46,831 bases of DNA from an uncultured Campylobacter sp. (GCF_937921625.1 NZ_CAKZTI010000006.1:1-46831); one strand, 5' to 3'; counted from the first letter of the stretch, positions 1 to 8,735 are shown. The notes: a model not told the origin generated them from the sequence alone. Numbers and translations are program-made.

Positions 1-161
1 AAATTTAAGTTCAAATTAATTTCAAAATAAATTTTTAGAGTAATATTTTATTAAATGCTTGTTATATATAATTACGCGTTAAAAATGCTAATTTAATTTA
101 CCGCGATAGCATCAAAATGAGTTTTTATTCATAAGTTTTTACTGCAGGAGTTTAAAAACCA

Positions 162-190
162 TAAAATTCTAAAATTTGATTAGAATTTTA
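162..190. repeat. AT-rich inverted repeat (hairpin)
   Basis: TAAAATTCTAA (162-172) is followed, after a 7-nt loop, by its perfect reverse complement at 180-190. This 11-bp stem is almost entirely A/T. It could help transcription termination or be one of the AATT-type palindromes seen across the window. Confidence 0.5.
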
Positions 191-224
191 GGAATTTAAT
201 AAATTCTACAAAGCAAGTCATAGC

Positions 225-270
225 TAAAATTCCAAGCTAAATTATCTGCAAAATTTTGCTTGGAATTTTA
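225..270. repeat. 13-bp perfect inverted repeat
   Basis: TAAAATTCCAAGC (225-237) pairs perfectly with 258-270 across a 20-nt loop. It lies about 140 nt past the lipoprotein stop codon on the minus strand, so it may act in termination. It has no long T run on either side, so a dispersed palindromic element is equally possible. Confidence 0.5.
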
Positions 271-408
271 GAGCATAAATCAAACCTTCGCGAATTTTTA
301 AACCGCCGCGAATTTTTAAAAGGTCTAACGAAATTTCATAAAATCTAATAAATTCCAAAAGTTATAAGAAATTTTTCAAAAAATACGGGCGAAAGAATTT
401 TCAAAATT

Positions 409-1044
409 CTAGTTATTCACCCGTCCGTATCCTGCGAAGCGGTTCGACGCTAGGCAGCTTATGCGGTCTTTGCCACAGCGCACGATGTAGCTATTTTCCA
501 TCTTTTGCCCCGCTACATGGACGTTTTTCTTATTTAAATTTACGAAGTCCGCTTGATTTCTACCGCGAGTATTGTGGACAAATTTCACGCGACCGTCGGC
601 ATAGATCTCGCGCACGATACCGATATGGCTGATCTCGTTATTGACCTTGCCTTTGTTAGAGTGCAAAGTGTTTTGAAAAAACACCAAATCCCCCACTCGC
701 GGCGTATTGCTGAGTAAATTTCTACGGCTGTAATAATTATATATTGCTTGGGATTTGCGTCCGTTTGTGAAGTATTTCGGCAGATCTTTTGAGTTAAAAA
801 ATAGATCATCGTATTTATCATTTAGCACGGTAATAAATCCGCTGCAGTCTCCTCCTGCGCGAGTGCCAGTGTAATCGTCTACAGATGCGATTAGCGGGCG
901 GTTAAACTCGCTTCCCGGCACCGAAGTTATTCCTTCTTCATGATCGTTTAAGACATACGCTTGCTGGCTGCCGGCAGACGGGACCTTTGAGGAGCAACCG
1001 ACCAGCAAAAACGCACCCAAAGCGCAGATAATTAGTTGTTTCAT
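409..1044 (-). CDS. NlpC/P60-family lipoprotein
   Basis: A predicted cell-wall cysteine peptidase-type lipoprotein of 211 residues. The N terminus has a lysine, a hydrophobic stretch and the lipobox LVGC, with the lipidated Cys at residue 17. The NlpC/P60 catalytic set is visible: Cys67 in GDCSGF, His140 in ISHIGIV and a polar third position at His157 in FVHNTR. The PRVGDLVFF segment is typical of the fold. Family members cleave peptidoglycan stem peptides, but the substrate here is not known. The start has a good ribosome site (AAGGAT) 9 nt upstream. It is divergent from murA. Confidence 0.85.
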   Translation of the reverse strand: MKQLIICALGAFLLVGCSSKVPSAGSQQAYVLNDHEEGITSVPGSEFNRPLIASVDDYTGTRAGGDCSGFITVLNDKYDDLFFNSKDLPKYFTNGRKSQAIYNYYSRRNLLSNTPRVGDLVFFQNTLHSNKGKVNNEISHIGIVREIYADGRVKFVHNTRGRNQADFVNLNKKNVHVAGQKMENSYIVRCGKDRISCLASNRFAGYGRVNN

Positions 1045-1138
1045 ATAAAAAATCCTTATAAAATTATGTAACGGTTAAATTTAGGCGTAATTTTAGCGCC
1101 TGGCGGTAACAAAATGGTAACTTTAAAGCTAAATTCTG

Positions 1139-1144
1139 TATAAT
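1139..1144 (+). promoter_or_regulatory. -10 element of the murA promoter
   Basis: TATAAT lies 25 nt upstream of the murA start codon, with CGGAG as a ribosome site further on. No clear -35 hexamer is present, which is normal for Campylobacter sigma-70 promoters. Confidence 0.55.
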
Positions 1145-1169
1145 TATTTAAATTTTACACGGAGAAATC

Positions 1170-2438
1170 ATGCATTATCTACGAATTAACGGAGGCAAAA
1201 AACTAAGCGGCAGCGTCAAAATAAGCGGCGCAAAAAACGCAGCACTGCCGCTCATAGCTCTATCTATCTTTTCAAAAAACGAAGTCGTAATTAAAAATTT
1301 ACCCGCAGTTTCCGATATCCACACGCTAATTCAGCTACTTTCAAATTTAGGCGCAAAGTGCGAGTTCCTTGACTCCAACACCGCTAAAATCGATCCGCGC
1401 GAGATAAACTCGACTAAGGCGATCTACGATATAGTGCGTAAAATGCGCGCTTCGATCTTGGTGCTGGGGCCGCTTTTAGCGCGGTTTAGACACTGCGAGG
1501 TAAGCCTTCCGGGGGGCTGCGCGATCGGCGCAAGACCGATCGATCTACACCTTAGCGCGCTTGAAAAGATGGGCGCGGAGGTTAAGATCGAGCAAGGTTA
1601 CGTCGTTTGCACCGCAAAAAAGGGGCTTAAGGGCGCGACTATAAATTTTGACAAAATTACCGTCACCGGCACCGAAAATATCGTAATGGCGGCGGCTTTA
1701 GCAAGCGGTACCACGCATATCATAAACGCGGCGAAAGAGCCCGAAGTAATCGCCGTTTGCAACGCATTAAAAAGCGCAGGCATCGACATAGAGGGCATCG
1801 GCACAAACGAAATCCTCATCAAAGGAAGCGGCGGCGAGCTTTTAAGCTTGGATGAAATTTCGATCATTCCCGATCGCATCGAGGCGGGCACCTATCTGTG
1901 CGCAGGCGCAATCACGGGCTCCCGCATCACGATCACGCACGCTTGCGCGGCTCATCTTGGCGCCGTGCTTGCAAAATTTGAAGATATGGGCTTTAAATTC
2001 GAAATTTCAAGCGGCAGCGACGAGATAACGATCCTGCCCGCCTCAAAGATCAAACCCGTAGAGATCATCACGAGCGAATATCCGGGCTTTCCTACCGATA
2101 TGCAGGCGCAGTTTATGGCACTGGCGTGTGTAGCCACGGGCGTCAGCACTATCGACGAGAGGCTTTTTGAAAACCGCTTCATGCACGTTAGCGAACTCTC
2201 GAGAATGGGCGCGGATATCCGTTTAAACGGACACATCGCGACGATCAGCGGCGGCAAGCTAAACGGCGCGGACGTTATGGCGACCGATCTGCGCGCTAGT
2301 TCGGCTCTCGTTTTAGCCGCCCTTGCGGCGCGCGGCGAGAGCAAAATACATAGAATTTACCATCTAGATCGTGGATATGAGAGGCTGGAAGCTAAGCTTG
2401 GTGCGCTTGGCGCGGGCATACAGAGGCTGGAGGAATGA
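1170..2438 (+). CDS. murA: UDP-N-acetylglucosamine 1-carboxyvinyltransferase
   Basis: Catalyses the first committed step of peptidoglycan synthesis, transfer of enolpyruvate from PEP to UDP-GlcNAc in the cytoplasm. Its 422 residues match the usual MurA length. The catalytic-loop Cys is Cys117 in LPGGCAIGARPIDLHL, so this is the Cys (not Asp) form expected to be sensitive to fosfomycin. N-terminal SGAKNAALPL and C-terminal DLRASSALVLAALAARG are family signatures. It has its own promoter and is followed by a long non-coding island, so it is probably transcribed alone. Confidence 0.97.
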   Translation: MHYLRINGGKKLSGSVKISGAKNAALPLIALSIFSKNEVVIKNLPAVSDIHTLIQLLSNLGAKCEFLDSNTAKIDPREINSTKAIYDIVRKMRASILVLGPLLARFRHCEVSLPGGCAIGARPIDLHLSALEKMGAEVKIEQGYVVCTAKKGLKGATINFDKITVTGTENIVMAAALASGTTHIINAAKEPEVIAVCNALKSAGIDIEGIGTNEILIKGSGGELLSLDEISIIPDRIEAGTYLCAGAITGSRITITHACAAHLGAVLAKFEDMGFKFEISSGSDEITILPASKIKPVEIITSEYPGFPTDMQAQFMALACVATGVSTIDERLFENRFMHVSELSRMGADIRLNGHIATISGGKLNGADVMATDLRASSALVLAALAARGESKIHRIYHLDRGYERLEAKLGALGAGIQRLEE

Positions 2439-2914
2439 AGACTTCGGAATAAAATCTTGCGCAAGCAAGTGATGCGGAATTTTACGCGAAACGCATTTTA
2501 AAATGCCACGCTACGTAAGAGCCACGTAAATTCTATCAGCAGCAATGCATTTAAAACCGCTAAAACTAAATGTGGCGGAATTTTAAAAGCGAATCTTGGT
2601 AGAATTTCAAGGATGAGTCCCTTAAGAATTTAAGTAGCAAGCTTTGGTAAGATTTGATGAACGAGCCTTGGAGGAATTCTTTAAGCGCATGCGGGCGGAA
2701 TTCCTACGGCAAGCTCACGGAATTTTACTAGTGATACGTTCTGAAATTTTAAGCAATGCTCGCATTAAAATAAGGCAATTGAGCCCGTAAAATTTCGCGT
2801 ATTTATTTGGGTAAAATTTTGCTTTGCAAGCTTCGGCGCAACATAAAATTTAAGGCCACGCGAAGTATTAACTGTGCGAATTTTAAATGTAAAAAATGAT
2901 AAAAAGGACTTAAA
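2439..2914. other. Intergenic AATT-word island
   Basis: No gene is supported in these 476 bases. The stretch is full of GGAATTTTA-like words spaced a few tens of bases apart. It includes a 14-bp perfect palindrome GCATTTTAAAATGC (2493-2506) and two or three degenerate tandem units of about 50 bp around 2592-2690, each carrying TTGGTA(G/A)(A/G)ATTT followed by a GAGCC/GAGTCC-like element. The moeA ribosome site AAAGGACT lies at the end. Confidence 0.5.
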
Positions 2915-4096
2915 ATGATAGGAATAAATGAGGCTATAGATTTGGCTACGGCTAGAATCACATCAAGCGGGCGGAGTGAAAAGGTACCTCTTCCCAGCGC
3001 TCTAGACCGCATCCTTTCTAGCGATATTTCTGCGATTAAAAACCTGCCCTGCTTCGATAATTCGGCGCTTGACGGCTATGCCTACGCGGCGGGCTTCAAA
3101 GACGAAGAGCTAAAGATCGTAGAGCCTACGATTTTTGCAGGAGACGAAAAATTTTATGAAATCAAGGCTGCGCAGGCGCAAAAGATAATGACTGGCGCGC
3201 CAATGCCTGCGGGCGCGGACTCTGTCGCGAGGCTAGAGGATGTAGACGTGCAAGGTGGAACTCTAAAAATCCCTGCTTCCGTTCATGCCCACGACGGCTT
3301 TCGTAAAAAAGGCGAGGAGGTGCGCGCGGGCGAGCTTTTATTGCGCCGTGGCGAAATTTTAAACCCTGCCAAAATCATGCTTCTTGCCGCGCAAGGAATT
3401 TACGAAGTAAGCGTTTACGCGCGTCCTAAAATCGCCCTATTTTCCAGCGGAAACGAGCTAAAAGAGCCGTGGCAGAGCGCAAGCGAGCGCGAAATTTATA
3501 ACGCCAACTCTAGTGGTATTGCTGCATTGCTGCAAAAATACGGCTTTGAAAACGAGTATTTAGGGATTTTAAAGGATGACTTTAGCGAGGTGTGCGAGGC
3601 GCTAGACGCTGCTACGCGTAAATTTGACGTGCTAATTACCAGTGGGGGAGCAAGTGCCGGGGAGGCGGATTTTATGCAAAGCGCTATGAGTGAACTTGGA
3701 TTTTTGCAGGTTTTCGATCACATTGATATCAAGCCCGGCCGCCCCAGCAAGTGCTTCGCAAAAGACGGCAAATTCGTCTTTGCAATGGCAGGCAATCCAA
3801 TGGCTGCTTTCGTGCTTACGCGCGCAGTCATACTGCCGATCCTATTTAAGCTTAGCGGCGCAAGCGAGGCTTTTAGCGCAGAAGCGGCGATCTATGCCAA
3901 GCTCGCAAGCGATCTGAAGCTAAAAAGCGGCAGAGTAAATTTAACCGTAGGCGCATATGAAGGCGGAGTTTTTACGCCTATGCCGTCGCCTTCTGGGCGC
4001 ATCAGACCGCTGGCTGCGGCATCGCATTTTTTCTTGGCTGATCCCGAATGCGACAAAGTTCGCGCTGGAGAAATCGTAAAAATTTATGAAATTTAA
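2915..4096 (+). CDS. moeA: Molybdopterin molybdenumtransferase
   Basis: Inserts molybdenum into adenylylated molybdopterin during molybdenum cofactor synthesis. At 393 residues it has the full MoeA architecture. The N-terminal segment contains PCFDNSALDGYA, the family's active-site signature. The central MoCF-binding domain has FSSGNEL, YNANSSG and VLITSGGASAGEADF, followed by KPGRPSKCF and MAGNPMAAFV, and the C-terminal domain starts near residue 325. The AAGGA ribosome site is well placed. The cofactor would serve formate dehydrogenase and nitrate or sulfur-oxide reductases, none of which lies in the window. Confidence 0.95.
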   Translation: MIGINEAIDLATARITSSGRSEKVPLPSALDRILSSDISAIKNLPCFDNSALDGYAYAAGFKDEELKIVEPTIFAGDEKFYEIKAAQAQKIMTGAPMPAGADSVARLEDVDVQGGTLKIPASVHAHDGFRKKGEEVRAGELLLRRGEILNPAKIMLLAAQGIYEVSVYARPKIALFSSGNELKEPWQSASEREIYNANSSGIAALLQKYGFENEYLGILKDDFSEVCEALDAATRKFDVLITSGGASAGEADFMQSAMSELGFLQVFDHIDIKPGRPSKCFAKDGKFVFAMAGNPMAAFVLTRAVILPILFKLSGASEAFSAEAAIYAKLASDLKLKSGRVNLTVGAYEGGVFTPMPSPSGRIRPLAAASHFFLADPECDKVRAGEIVKIYEI

Positions 4097-4107
4097 GCGA
4101 GAAATTA

Positions 4108-4136
4108 TTGACAAATGAAAATTTATAGGCTACAAT
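4108..4136 (+). promoter_or_regulatory. Consensus promoter for tRNA-Gly
   Basis: TTGACA (4108-4113) and TACAAT (4131-4136) are separated by exactly 17 bp, and the tRNA starts 22 nt past the -10. This is an unusually complete -35/-10 pair for a Campylobacter, as expected of a stable-RNA promoter. Confidence 0.75.
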
Positions 4137-4157
4137 CGCGCTTTATTTTTACCGCAT

Positions 4158-4232
4158 GCGGGAATAGCTCAGTGGTAGAGCGCAACCTTGCCATGGTTGA
4201 TGTCGCGAGTTCGACTCTCGTTTCCCGCTCCA
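4158..4232 (+). tRNA. tRNA-Gly (GCC anticodon)
   Basis: The 75 bases fold as a complete cloverleaf: acceptor stem GCGGGAA/TTCCCGC, D arm GCTC..GCGC, anticodon stem CAACC/GGTTG with loop TTGCCAT (anticodon GCC at 4190-4192), and T arm GCGAG-TTCGACT-CTCGT. The 3' CCA is encoded. It has its own consensus promoter. Confidence 0.96.
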
Positions 4233-4308
4233 TCTTAACTTCAAATTTTAAAATTCCTTCCGTTCCACTCGTTTTTGAAGCACAAAATTTCGATATGAAA
4301 GCCTTGAA

Positions 4309-4863
4309 ATGAAAATTTTAGTTTGCGTAAGCGGCGCCAGTTTCTGCGAGATCGGACTTGATCTGCTTAAATTTCTTGCCAGCTCGCCGCATGAAATCCA
4401 CGCCGTGCTTACGCAGGGCGCGCGGCGCGTCCTGCGCGCCGAAAGCGGCATAGACGCGGGCGAGGCTTTAAAATCCGCGGAATTTAGGAGCGTAAAATTC
4501 TATCCCGACGACGATCTGGGCGCGCCGCCCGCTTCGGGCTCATTCGGCATTGACGCCACAATCTTTGCGCCCTGTTCTATTGGCTCTTTGGCTAAAATTT
4601 ACGGCGGGCTTTGCGACAGCTTAAGCACCCGCGCCGCTGCAGTCGCGTTAAAAGAGCACAAGCGGCTGGTTCTTGGCGTACGTGAGATGCCGCTTTCTGC
4701 GATCAGCCTGCGTCAGATGAGTGAGCTAGCCGCACTCGGCGTCATCATCGCTCCGCCCGTGATCGCAGGCTACTGCGGCGTGCAAAATTTAAAAAATTTC
4801 ATAATCGGCAAGTGGTGCGACGCGCTGGGCGTGCAAAACGAGCTATTTAAAAGGTGGCAATAA
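4309..4863 (+). CDS. ubiX: Flavin prenyltransferase UbiX
   Basis: Joins a dimethylallyl group to FMN to make prenylated FMN, the cofactor of UbiD-type decarboxylases. The 184-residue flavoprotein has the N-terminal Rossmann-like start MKILVCVSGAS, the central CSIGSLAKIYGGLCDSLSTRAA segment and the VREMPLS motif typical of the family near residues 123-130. In Campylobacter it probably supports a UbiD-like decarboxylase, perhaps in futalosine-route menaquinone synthesis (inference). Its TAA stop overlaps the coaD ATG (TAATG), so the two are translationally coupled. Confidence 0.9.
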   Translation: MKILVCVSGASFCEIGLDLLKFLASSPHEIHAVLTQGARRVLRAESGIDAGEALKSAEFRSVKFYPDDDLGAPPASGSFGIDATIFAPCSIGSLAKIYGGLCDSLSTRAAAVALKEHKRLVLGVREMPLSAISLRQMSELAALGVIIAPPVIAGYCGVQNLKNFIIGKWCDALGVQNELFKRWQ

Positions 4864-5339
4864 TGCAAAACTCAAGAAAATGTATCTATCCGGGCACTTT
4901 CGATCCTATCACGAACGGCCATTTGGACGTCATCAAGCGCGCGCTGGGGCTTTTTGATGAAGTCATCGTCGCAGTCGCGCTAAACGAGAGCAAAAAGCCC
5001 TACTTCAGCCTAAAATCCAGACTAGAGATGGCGCGAGCCGCGACGCGCGGGCTTCGCGGCATAAGTGTGCAAAGCTTTGATAATCTGCTCGTGGATTTTG
5101 CTAAATCTTGCGGTGTGCGCTTCGTAATCCGCGGGCTTCGCGCGGTTAGCGACTTTGAGTACGAGCTGCAGATCGGCTATGCAAACGCCTCGCTATGGGA
5201 GGAATTTGAGAGCGTGTATTTGATGCCGACGCTCAAAAACGCCTTCATCTCAAGCTCGATCGTCCGCTCCGTTTTAAGCCACGGCGGCGATGTTTCGCAC
5301 CTGGTGCCAAGCGAAATTTTAAAATTTTTAAAAAAATGA
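4863..5339 (+). CDS. coaD: Phosphopantetheine adenylyltransferase
   Basis: Makes dephospho-CoA from 4'-phosphopantetheine and ATP, the penultimate step of CoA synthesis. The nucleotidyltransferase signature YPGTFDPITNGH is at residues 9-20 and the second motif ISSSIVR lies near the C terminus. I chose ATG 4863 because AAGGTGG sits 6-12 nt before it and it overlaps the ubiX stop; an in-frame GTG at 4854 is possible but lacks such spacing. At 158 residues the length is normal. The last codons (EILKFLKK) are made of the AAATTTTA words common in this genome. Confidence 0.95.
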   Translation: MQNSRKCIYPGTFDPITNGHLDVIKRALGLFDEVIVAVALNESKKPYFSLKSRLEMARAATRGLRGISVQSFDNLLVDFAKSCGVRFVIRGLRAVSDFEYELQIGYANASLWEEFESVYLMPTLKNAFISSSIVRSVLSHGGDVSHLVPSEILKFLKK

Positions 5340-5398
5340 GCTTGCAAGCGACTGAAATTTAGCCCGCAGGCGCGGCTAAATTTAAAATTTGAAGCTGC

Positions 5399-6559
5399 AT
5401 GGGAGATAAAATGAACGAAGCAATGGATGAGATAGAAAGACTGCGAACGTTTTTAAAAAGCGTGAGAGATGAATACAAAGCCTTAAATAAAATAGCCGAA
5501 GCGCAGGCCATAAGCAGGCGCTGGGCGTCGGGTAGCTATATCAATTTAGAGCCCTTTTATTTCGAATATAACCGCTTCTCAAAGACGAGCGGTGAACTAT
5601 AGTCAAACAAACTTTAAATCTTTTATTTCGAATATAACCGCTTCTCAAAGGGCAAAATTTTAAAAGCTAAACCGAAAAAGATCGTAAACGCCTACGAATA
5701 CGGCTTTGACGCGCAAGACCGCGTCGTTTTTGAAAGACAACATGACGGCAAAAAACATTTCTTTGAAAGCCTTTATTTTTGGGGGCGGGACGAAGTTTTA
5801 AAATATCATTTCGGTTGCTACAATAAAAGATGCGTAGGATGCTTCAATATAAAAAGATTTATCTATGAAAATGGCGAGCTAAAGTCCATCTACTCGGCCT
5901 TTGACAATAACGCCTATGGGATAGAAAATTTTACTTACGAAGGCGGCAAACTCGCACAAAGACGGAAGTATGTAGAGCACTCTCGCGCAGGCAGAAGGAA
6001 TAACGTAACAAACTATGAATTTGACGCAATGGGCGAGCTAAGCTTAATAACCGAAAATGGTTATGTGCGCTATCAAAAGCCTGATAAGGATATGAGCTAT
6101 AAAAAGCTCTATGAGCTCGCCGCGCAAAGACTACTGCCCGCGATTAAAGAGACGATCAAAAAGCATGCGTCAGACTGCAAGCTCTACTGCATAAATTTAG
6201 CTTGCGACAATAGGAGTTTGCCGCCAATTATCGGATTCGGATCGCAAGCACAGCGCGCACAGTGGCTTGCACGAAAGGATGGCTGGCTTCTTTGGCTCGT
6301 TCCTGATTACGAGTTTCGAGCCGAGGTCGAAGCAGACTACGAAACGACGAAAATTTTCGATCTTTTCAATCAGGAAACGCAACTAAACGATAAATATGCG
6401 CAGGCTAAAAAGCTTATTTGGGGGTGCGTGAAGCAGCTTAAAGCAGATCTTGGCGAATTTGCGCTCGATATGACGGAGGATTTTACGATCACGGCTACCG
6501 ATTGCGATCTTGGCAATCTGCAGAAAAATTTCATAGCGATAAATCCCAAGCTAGCGTAA
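5399..6559 (+). pseudogene. Unknown protein gene interrupted by a 66-bp repeat-bounded segment
   Basis: I do not recognise the family. The first part (5399-5602) encodes 67 residues with an acidic, helical N terminus and ends at TAG. After 5620 the same frame reopens and continues to 6559, with aromatic-rich Y/F-G-L repeats and then a C-terminal domain of about 165 residues starting near SYKKLYELAAQRLLPAIKE. That C-terminal layout loosely recalls small immunity-type proteins, but this is a guess. A 31-bp sequence occurs at 5554-5584 and 5620-5650. The offset is 66 bp (22 codons), and the extra segment carries in-frame TAG and TAA. Removing one repeat unit would give one open frame of 364 residues. 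Frame conservation on both sides suggests recent or reversible damage. Confidence 0.7.
5554..5650. repeat. Pair of 31-bp direct repeats, 66-bp offset
   Basis: The identical 31-bp copies lie at 5554-5584 and 5620-5650 and both encode FYFEYNRFSK in the gene's frame. The 35 bp between them contain two in-frame stop codons. The arrangement favours deletion by slippage or recombination and would restore the reading frame. Confidence 0.9.
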
Positions 6560-7207
6560 AAGGATAAAATTTAAAATTTCATCTTTCGGCGCACAGGACG
6601 AGCTTTGCGCCTTCGCTCATTGCGGCAAAATTTCATGATCTGCGGCGGCTAAAAATTTTATCGGCGCCACGATTTTATATTTTGTCATCGCACGCGGCGT
6701 CCGCCCGTCGCCGCATCTATTGCGTTATCGGACAATATGCCATGCTTTATACGGCGCTCGATGCCTTCCAGACGCGCTATCTGTTTTTACTAAAAAACAT
6801 ACGATACCTCGCACCGCCTTCTTCACCGACGCGCCGCCTTTCGTTTATCTAGCGCCCGTTGTTCTGCCGGGCGCATACCCCGCTCCGTTTCCACCTCGCA
6901 TGACGCGCGCCATGTCCCGTCTAACGCCCTTCTCCGCTCGGTACGCGCCCCTTAAGCGCAAATTTACTCGCTCACTGTTATGCGGCTCATCCGTCCGAGC
7001 GCTAAAATTTAACCGCGAGCCGTGCTGCAAAAAGCAGGAGCCGAGCAACGAAGCGCCCGATAAAATTTTACGCCGAAAGATCAAAATCGGCTTGCACAAG
7101 CTCGCGCAGAAGCCCGATTTGGAGGCGAAATTTAGCGTCCGGCTATTTAAAAAAGCCGCTATTTAGCTATAAATTTGTAAAATAGCGCACAAATTTAAAG
7201 GCGAAAA
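6560..7207. other. 648-bp region with no supported gene
   Basis: Open frames exist on both strands (6720-7166 plus, 6845-7099 minus), but their products are rich in Arg, Pro and Cys, lack domain-like patterning and have no ribosome sites. The middle is GC-rich compared with flanking islands and could be decayed coding DNA. The last 60 bases hold a possible tmk promoter (GTAAAATAG) and the ribosome site AAAGGCG. Confidence 0.4.
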
Positions 7208-7834
7208 ATGTATGTAATATTCGAAGGTATCGACGGCGTGGGCAAAAGCACGCAGATAGCGCGACTGGCGGCGACTTTCCCGCAGGCGATCGTGACCAAG
7301 GAGCCGGGCGGTACGAAGCTCGGCGAGGCGGTGCGAAGCCTCGTTTTGGGAGAGGATTTTAAGTGGCCGCGCGGCAACGTAAATCTGCGCGAGGCCTGCG
7401 GCGAAATTTCAAAGCGCGCCGAGCTGCTTTTGTTTCTCGCAGACCGCGCCGAGCACTACGAGCGCGTGATAAAGGGCAGCGCGGACAGGCTCGTGCTAAG
7501 CGATCGCGGCTTCATCTCGGGGCTTGCCTATGCGCTGGCAAACGACGAAAACGCGGATCTTAACGAACTCATCGCGCTTAATAAATTTGCGCTGGGGGGC
7601 AAATTTGCAGATAAAATCGTGCTATTTTCGGCGGACGAACAGCTCGTCAAAAAACGGCTTAAAACGCGCGCTAGTAGCGATATAATCGAGGCTCGCGGGC
7701 TAAAATACCTAATGCGCGTGCAGGAGCTGATGGCGCGGGCATGCAGGGCGTGTGGCGTTGAGACCCTAAAAATCGACGCCGCACAATCCGAAGAAGCGAT
7801 CTGCGATCAGATAAGAAATTTTATACTTTCTTGA
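7208..7834 (+). CDS. tmk: Thymidylate kinase
   Basis: Phosphorylates dTMP to dTDP for DNA synthesis. The 208-residue protein begins with the P-loop FEGIDGVGKST (residues 5-15), followed by TKEPGGTKLGEAVR. The DRG motif appears in LSDRGFISGLAYA, and the helical TMP-binding and LID regions follow. The length fits the family. The start has AAAGGCG 7 nt upstream. In related genomes tmk often neighbours coaD and ubiX, as here. Confidence 0.95.
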   Translation: MYVIFEGIDGVGKSTQIARLAATFPQAIVTKEPGGTKLGEAVRSLVLGEDFKWPRGNVNLREACGEISKRAELLLFLADRAEHYERVIKGSADRLVLSDRGFISGLAYALANDENADLNELIALNKFALGGKFADKIVLFSADEQLVKKRLKTRASSDIIEARGLKYLMRVQELMARACRACGVETLKIDAAQSEEAICDQIRNFILS

Positions 7835-8144
7835 AATTTTAAGGCGTGGAATTTTGCCGCGGGAAAGAATTTCTGGGCTCTGCCGTGAAATTTTAGCTAT
7901 GTAATTTCGCCCATAAAATTTCATCTTCGAATTTCGTTTATGGAATTTTACTGGCGTGGTTCTAGGTAAAATTTCATGGGCGGAATTTGTTTTATAATTT
8001 CGCAGCAAAATTTCGCCACAGAATTCTGTCTTAAAATTCCGCCGCAGACCAAAAAGCGCGAAATTTCATAAGCGAAATCCCGCGCGGAATTTTTATACGC
8101 GGATTGCAGGCGGAATTCCGCTTAAGCTTTAGATTGAAAGGATA
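7835..8144. other. Intergenic AATT-word island
   Basis: About 310 bases without a gene, in which GAATTT, AAATTTC or AAAATTCC recurs roughly every 15-25 bases. It contains the perfect 12-bp palindromes ACAGAATTCTGT (near 8020) and GCGGAATTCCGC (8110-8121), and the interrupted palindrome GTGGAATTTTGCCGC near 7848. The frame is too broken for a protein. Confidence 0.5.
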
Positions 8145-8735
8145 ATGATGAAGACGTTAAAGTTCGTTTTACGCAAGGTTTTTAAATTTATATTTCTATT
8201 TTGGGTGGTCATAAGCTCGCTTTTGGGTAGCTATATTATCGCGGATAAATTTTTCGGCCGCACCGTCGTGGCCTGGACGCTCATCCGCGATTTTAGCAGC
8301 GCTTCGCTGGATCTTAAGGATTTTAGCATCAGCGCTAGCTTAAGAGCTACCGCTATCGGCGGACGATTATGGCGCGATGATCGCGAGCCGAAGCCCGACT
8401 TCTCGGACGATAATTCCACCGGCGCCCCATATGAACTAAGTATAAAATTTGACCACGTGAGCGCGCCTGGAATCGTGCTGAAAAATATCAAACTCGAGCA
8501 AGTGCAAAGCGGGCGCATCGTGTTTGAAAAGGATGAGCTAGAGGTGCCGCTAGAAATGGGCTACAGCGGTTACAAAAGCGGCATATTAGAGATACCGGGT
8601 CTTGATTCTACGCATGTCAGACACAGACTGAGCGCCGAAATATGCGTGTCTGGGGGCGCTTGCACAAACTTCGTGCATTATTTCTTGCCGTACAGACATG
8701 TAGAGGGTACAGCGGCTCTGCGGGGTATTTTTTAG
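8145..8735 (+). CDS. Membrane-anchored protein of unknown function
   Basis: Not recognised. A basic N terminus (MMKTLKFVLRKVFK) leads into one transmembrane segment (about residues 15-33), then about 160 polar residues outside the membrane, so it is probably an inner-membrane-anchored periplasmic protein. The periplasmic part looks beta-rich, with alternating strands around GAPYELSIKFDHV and SGRIVFEKDELEVPLEMGYSGYKSG and a Cys pair (AEICVSGGACTNF) that could form a disulfide. The AAAGGATAA ribosome site supports ATG 8145 or the adjacent ATG 8148. It precedes the TonB receptor but lies 650 bp away, so no operon link is evident. Confidence 0.7.
   Translation: MMKTLKFVLRKVFKFIFLFWVVISSLLGSYIIADKFFGRTVVAWTLIRDFSSASLDLKDFSISASLRATAIGGRLWRDDREPKPDFSDDNSTGAPYELSIKFDHVSAPGIVLKNIKLEQVQSGRIVFEKDELEVPLEMGYSGYKSGILEIPGLDSTHVRHRLSAEICVSGGACTNFVHYFLPYRHVEGTAALRGIF

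Larger units (their letters stand above)
1..408. other. AT-rich intergenic region, no gene seen
   Basis: No frame reads as a credible protein. The stretch is built from A/T runs and GAATTTT or AAATTCC words, and it contains two perfect inverted repeats listed separately. It lies downstream of the leftward NlpC/P60 lipoprotein gene, so it probably holds that gene's 3' untranslated region. Confidence 0.6.

Noticed and set aside
6720..7166. 148-codon open frame upstream of tmk
   Set aside because: The product is Arg/Pro/Cys-rich with no domain-like pattern, no ribosome site, and an equally long open frame on the opposite strand. It is more likely chance in GC-rich DNA.
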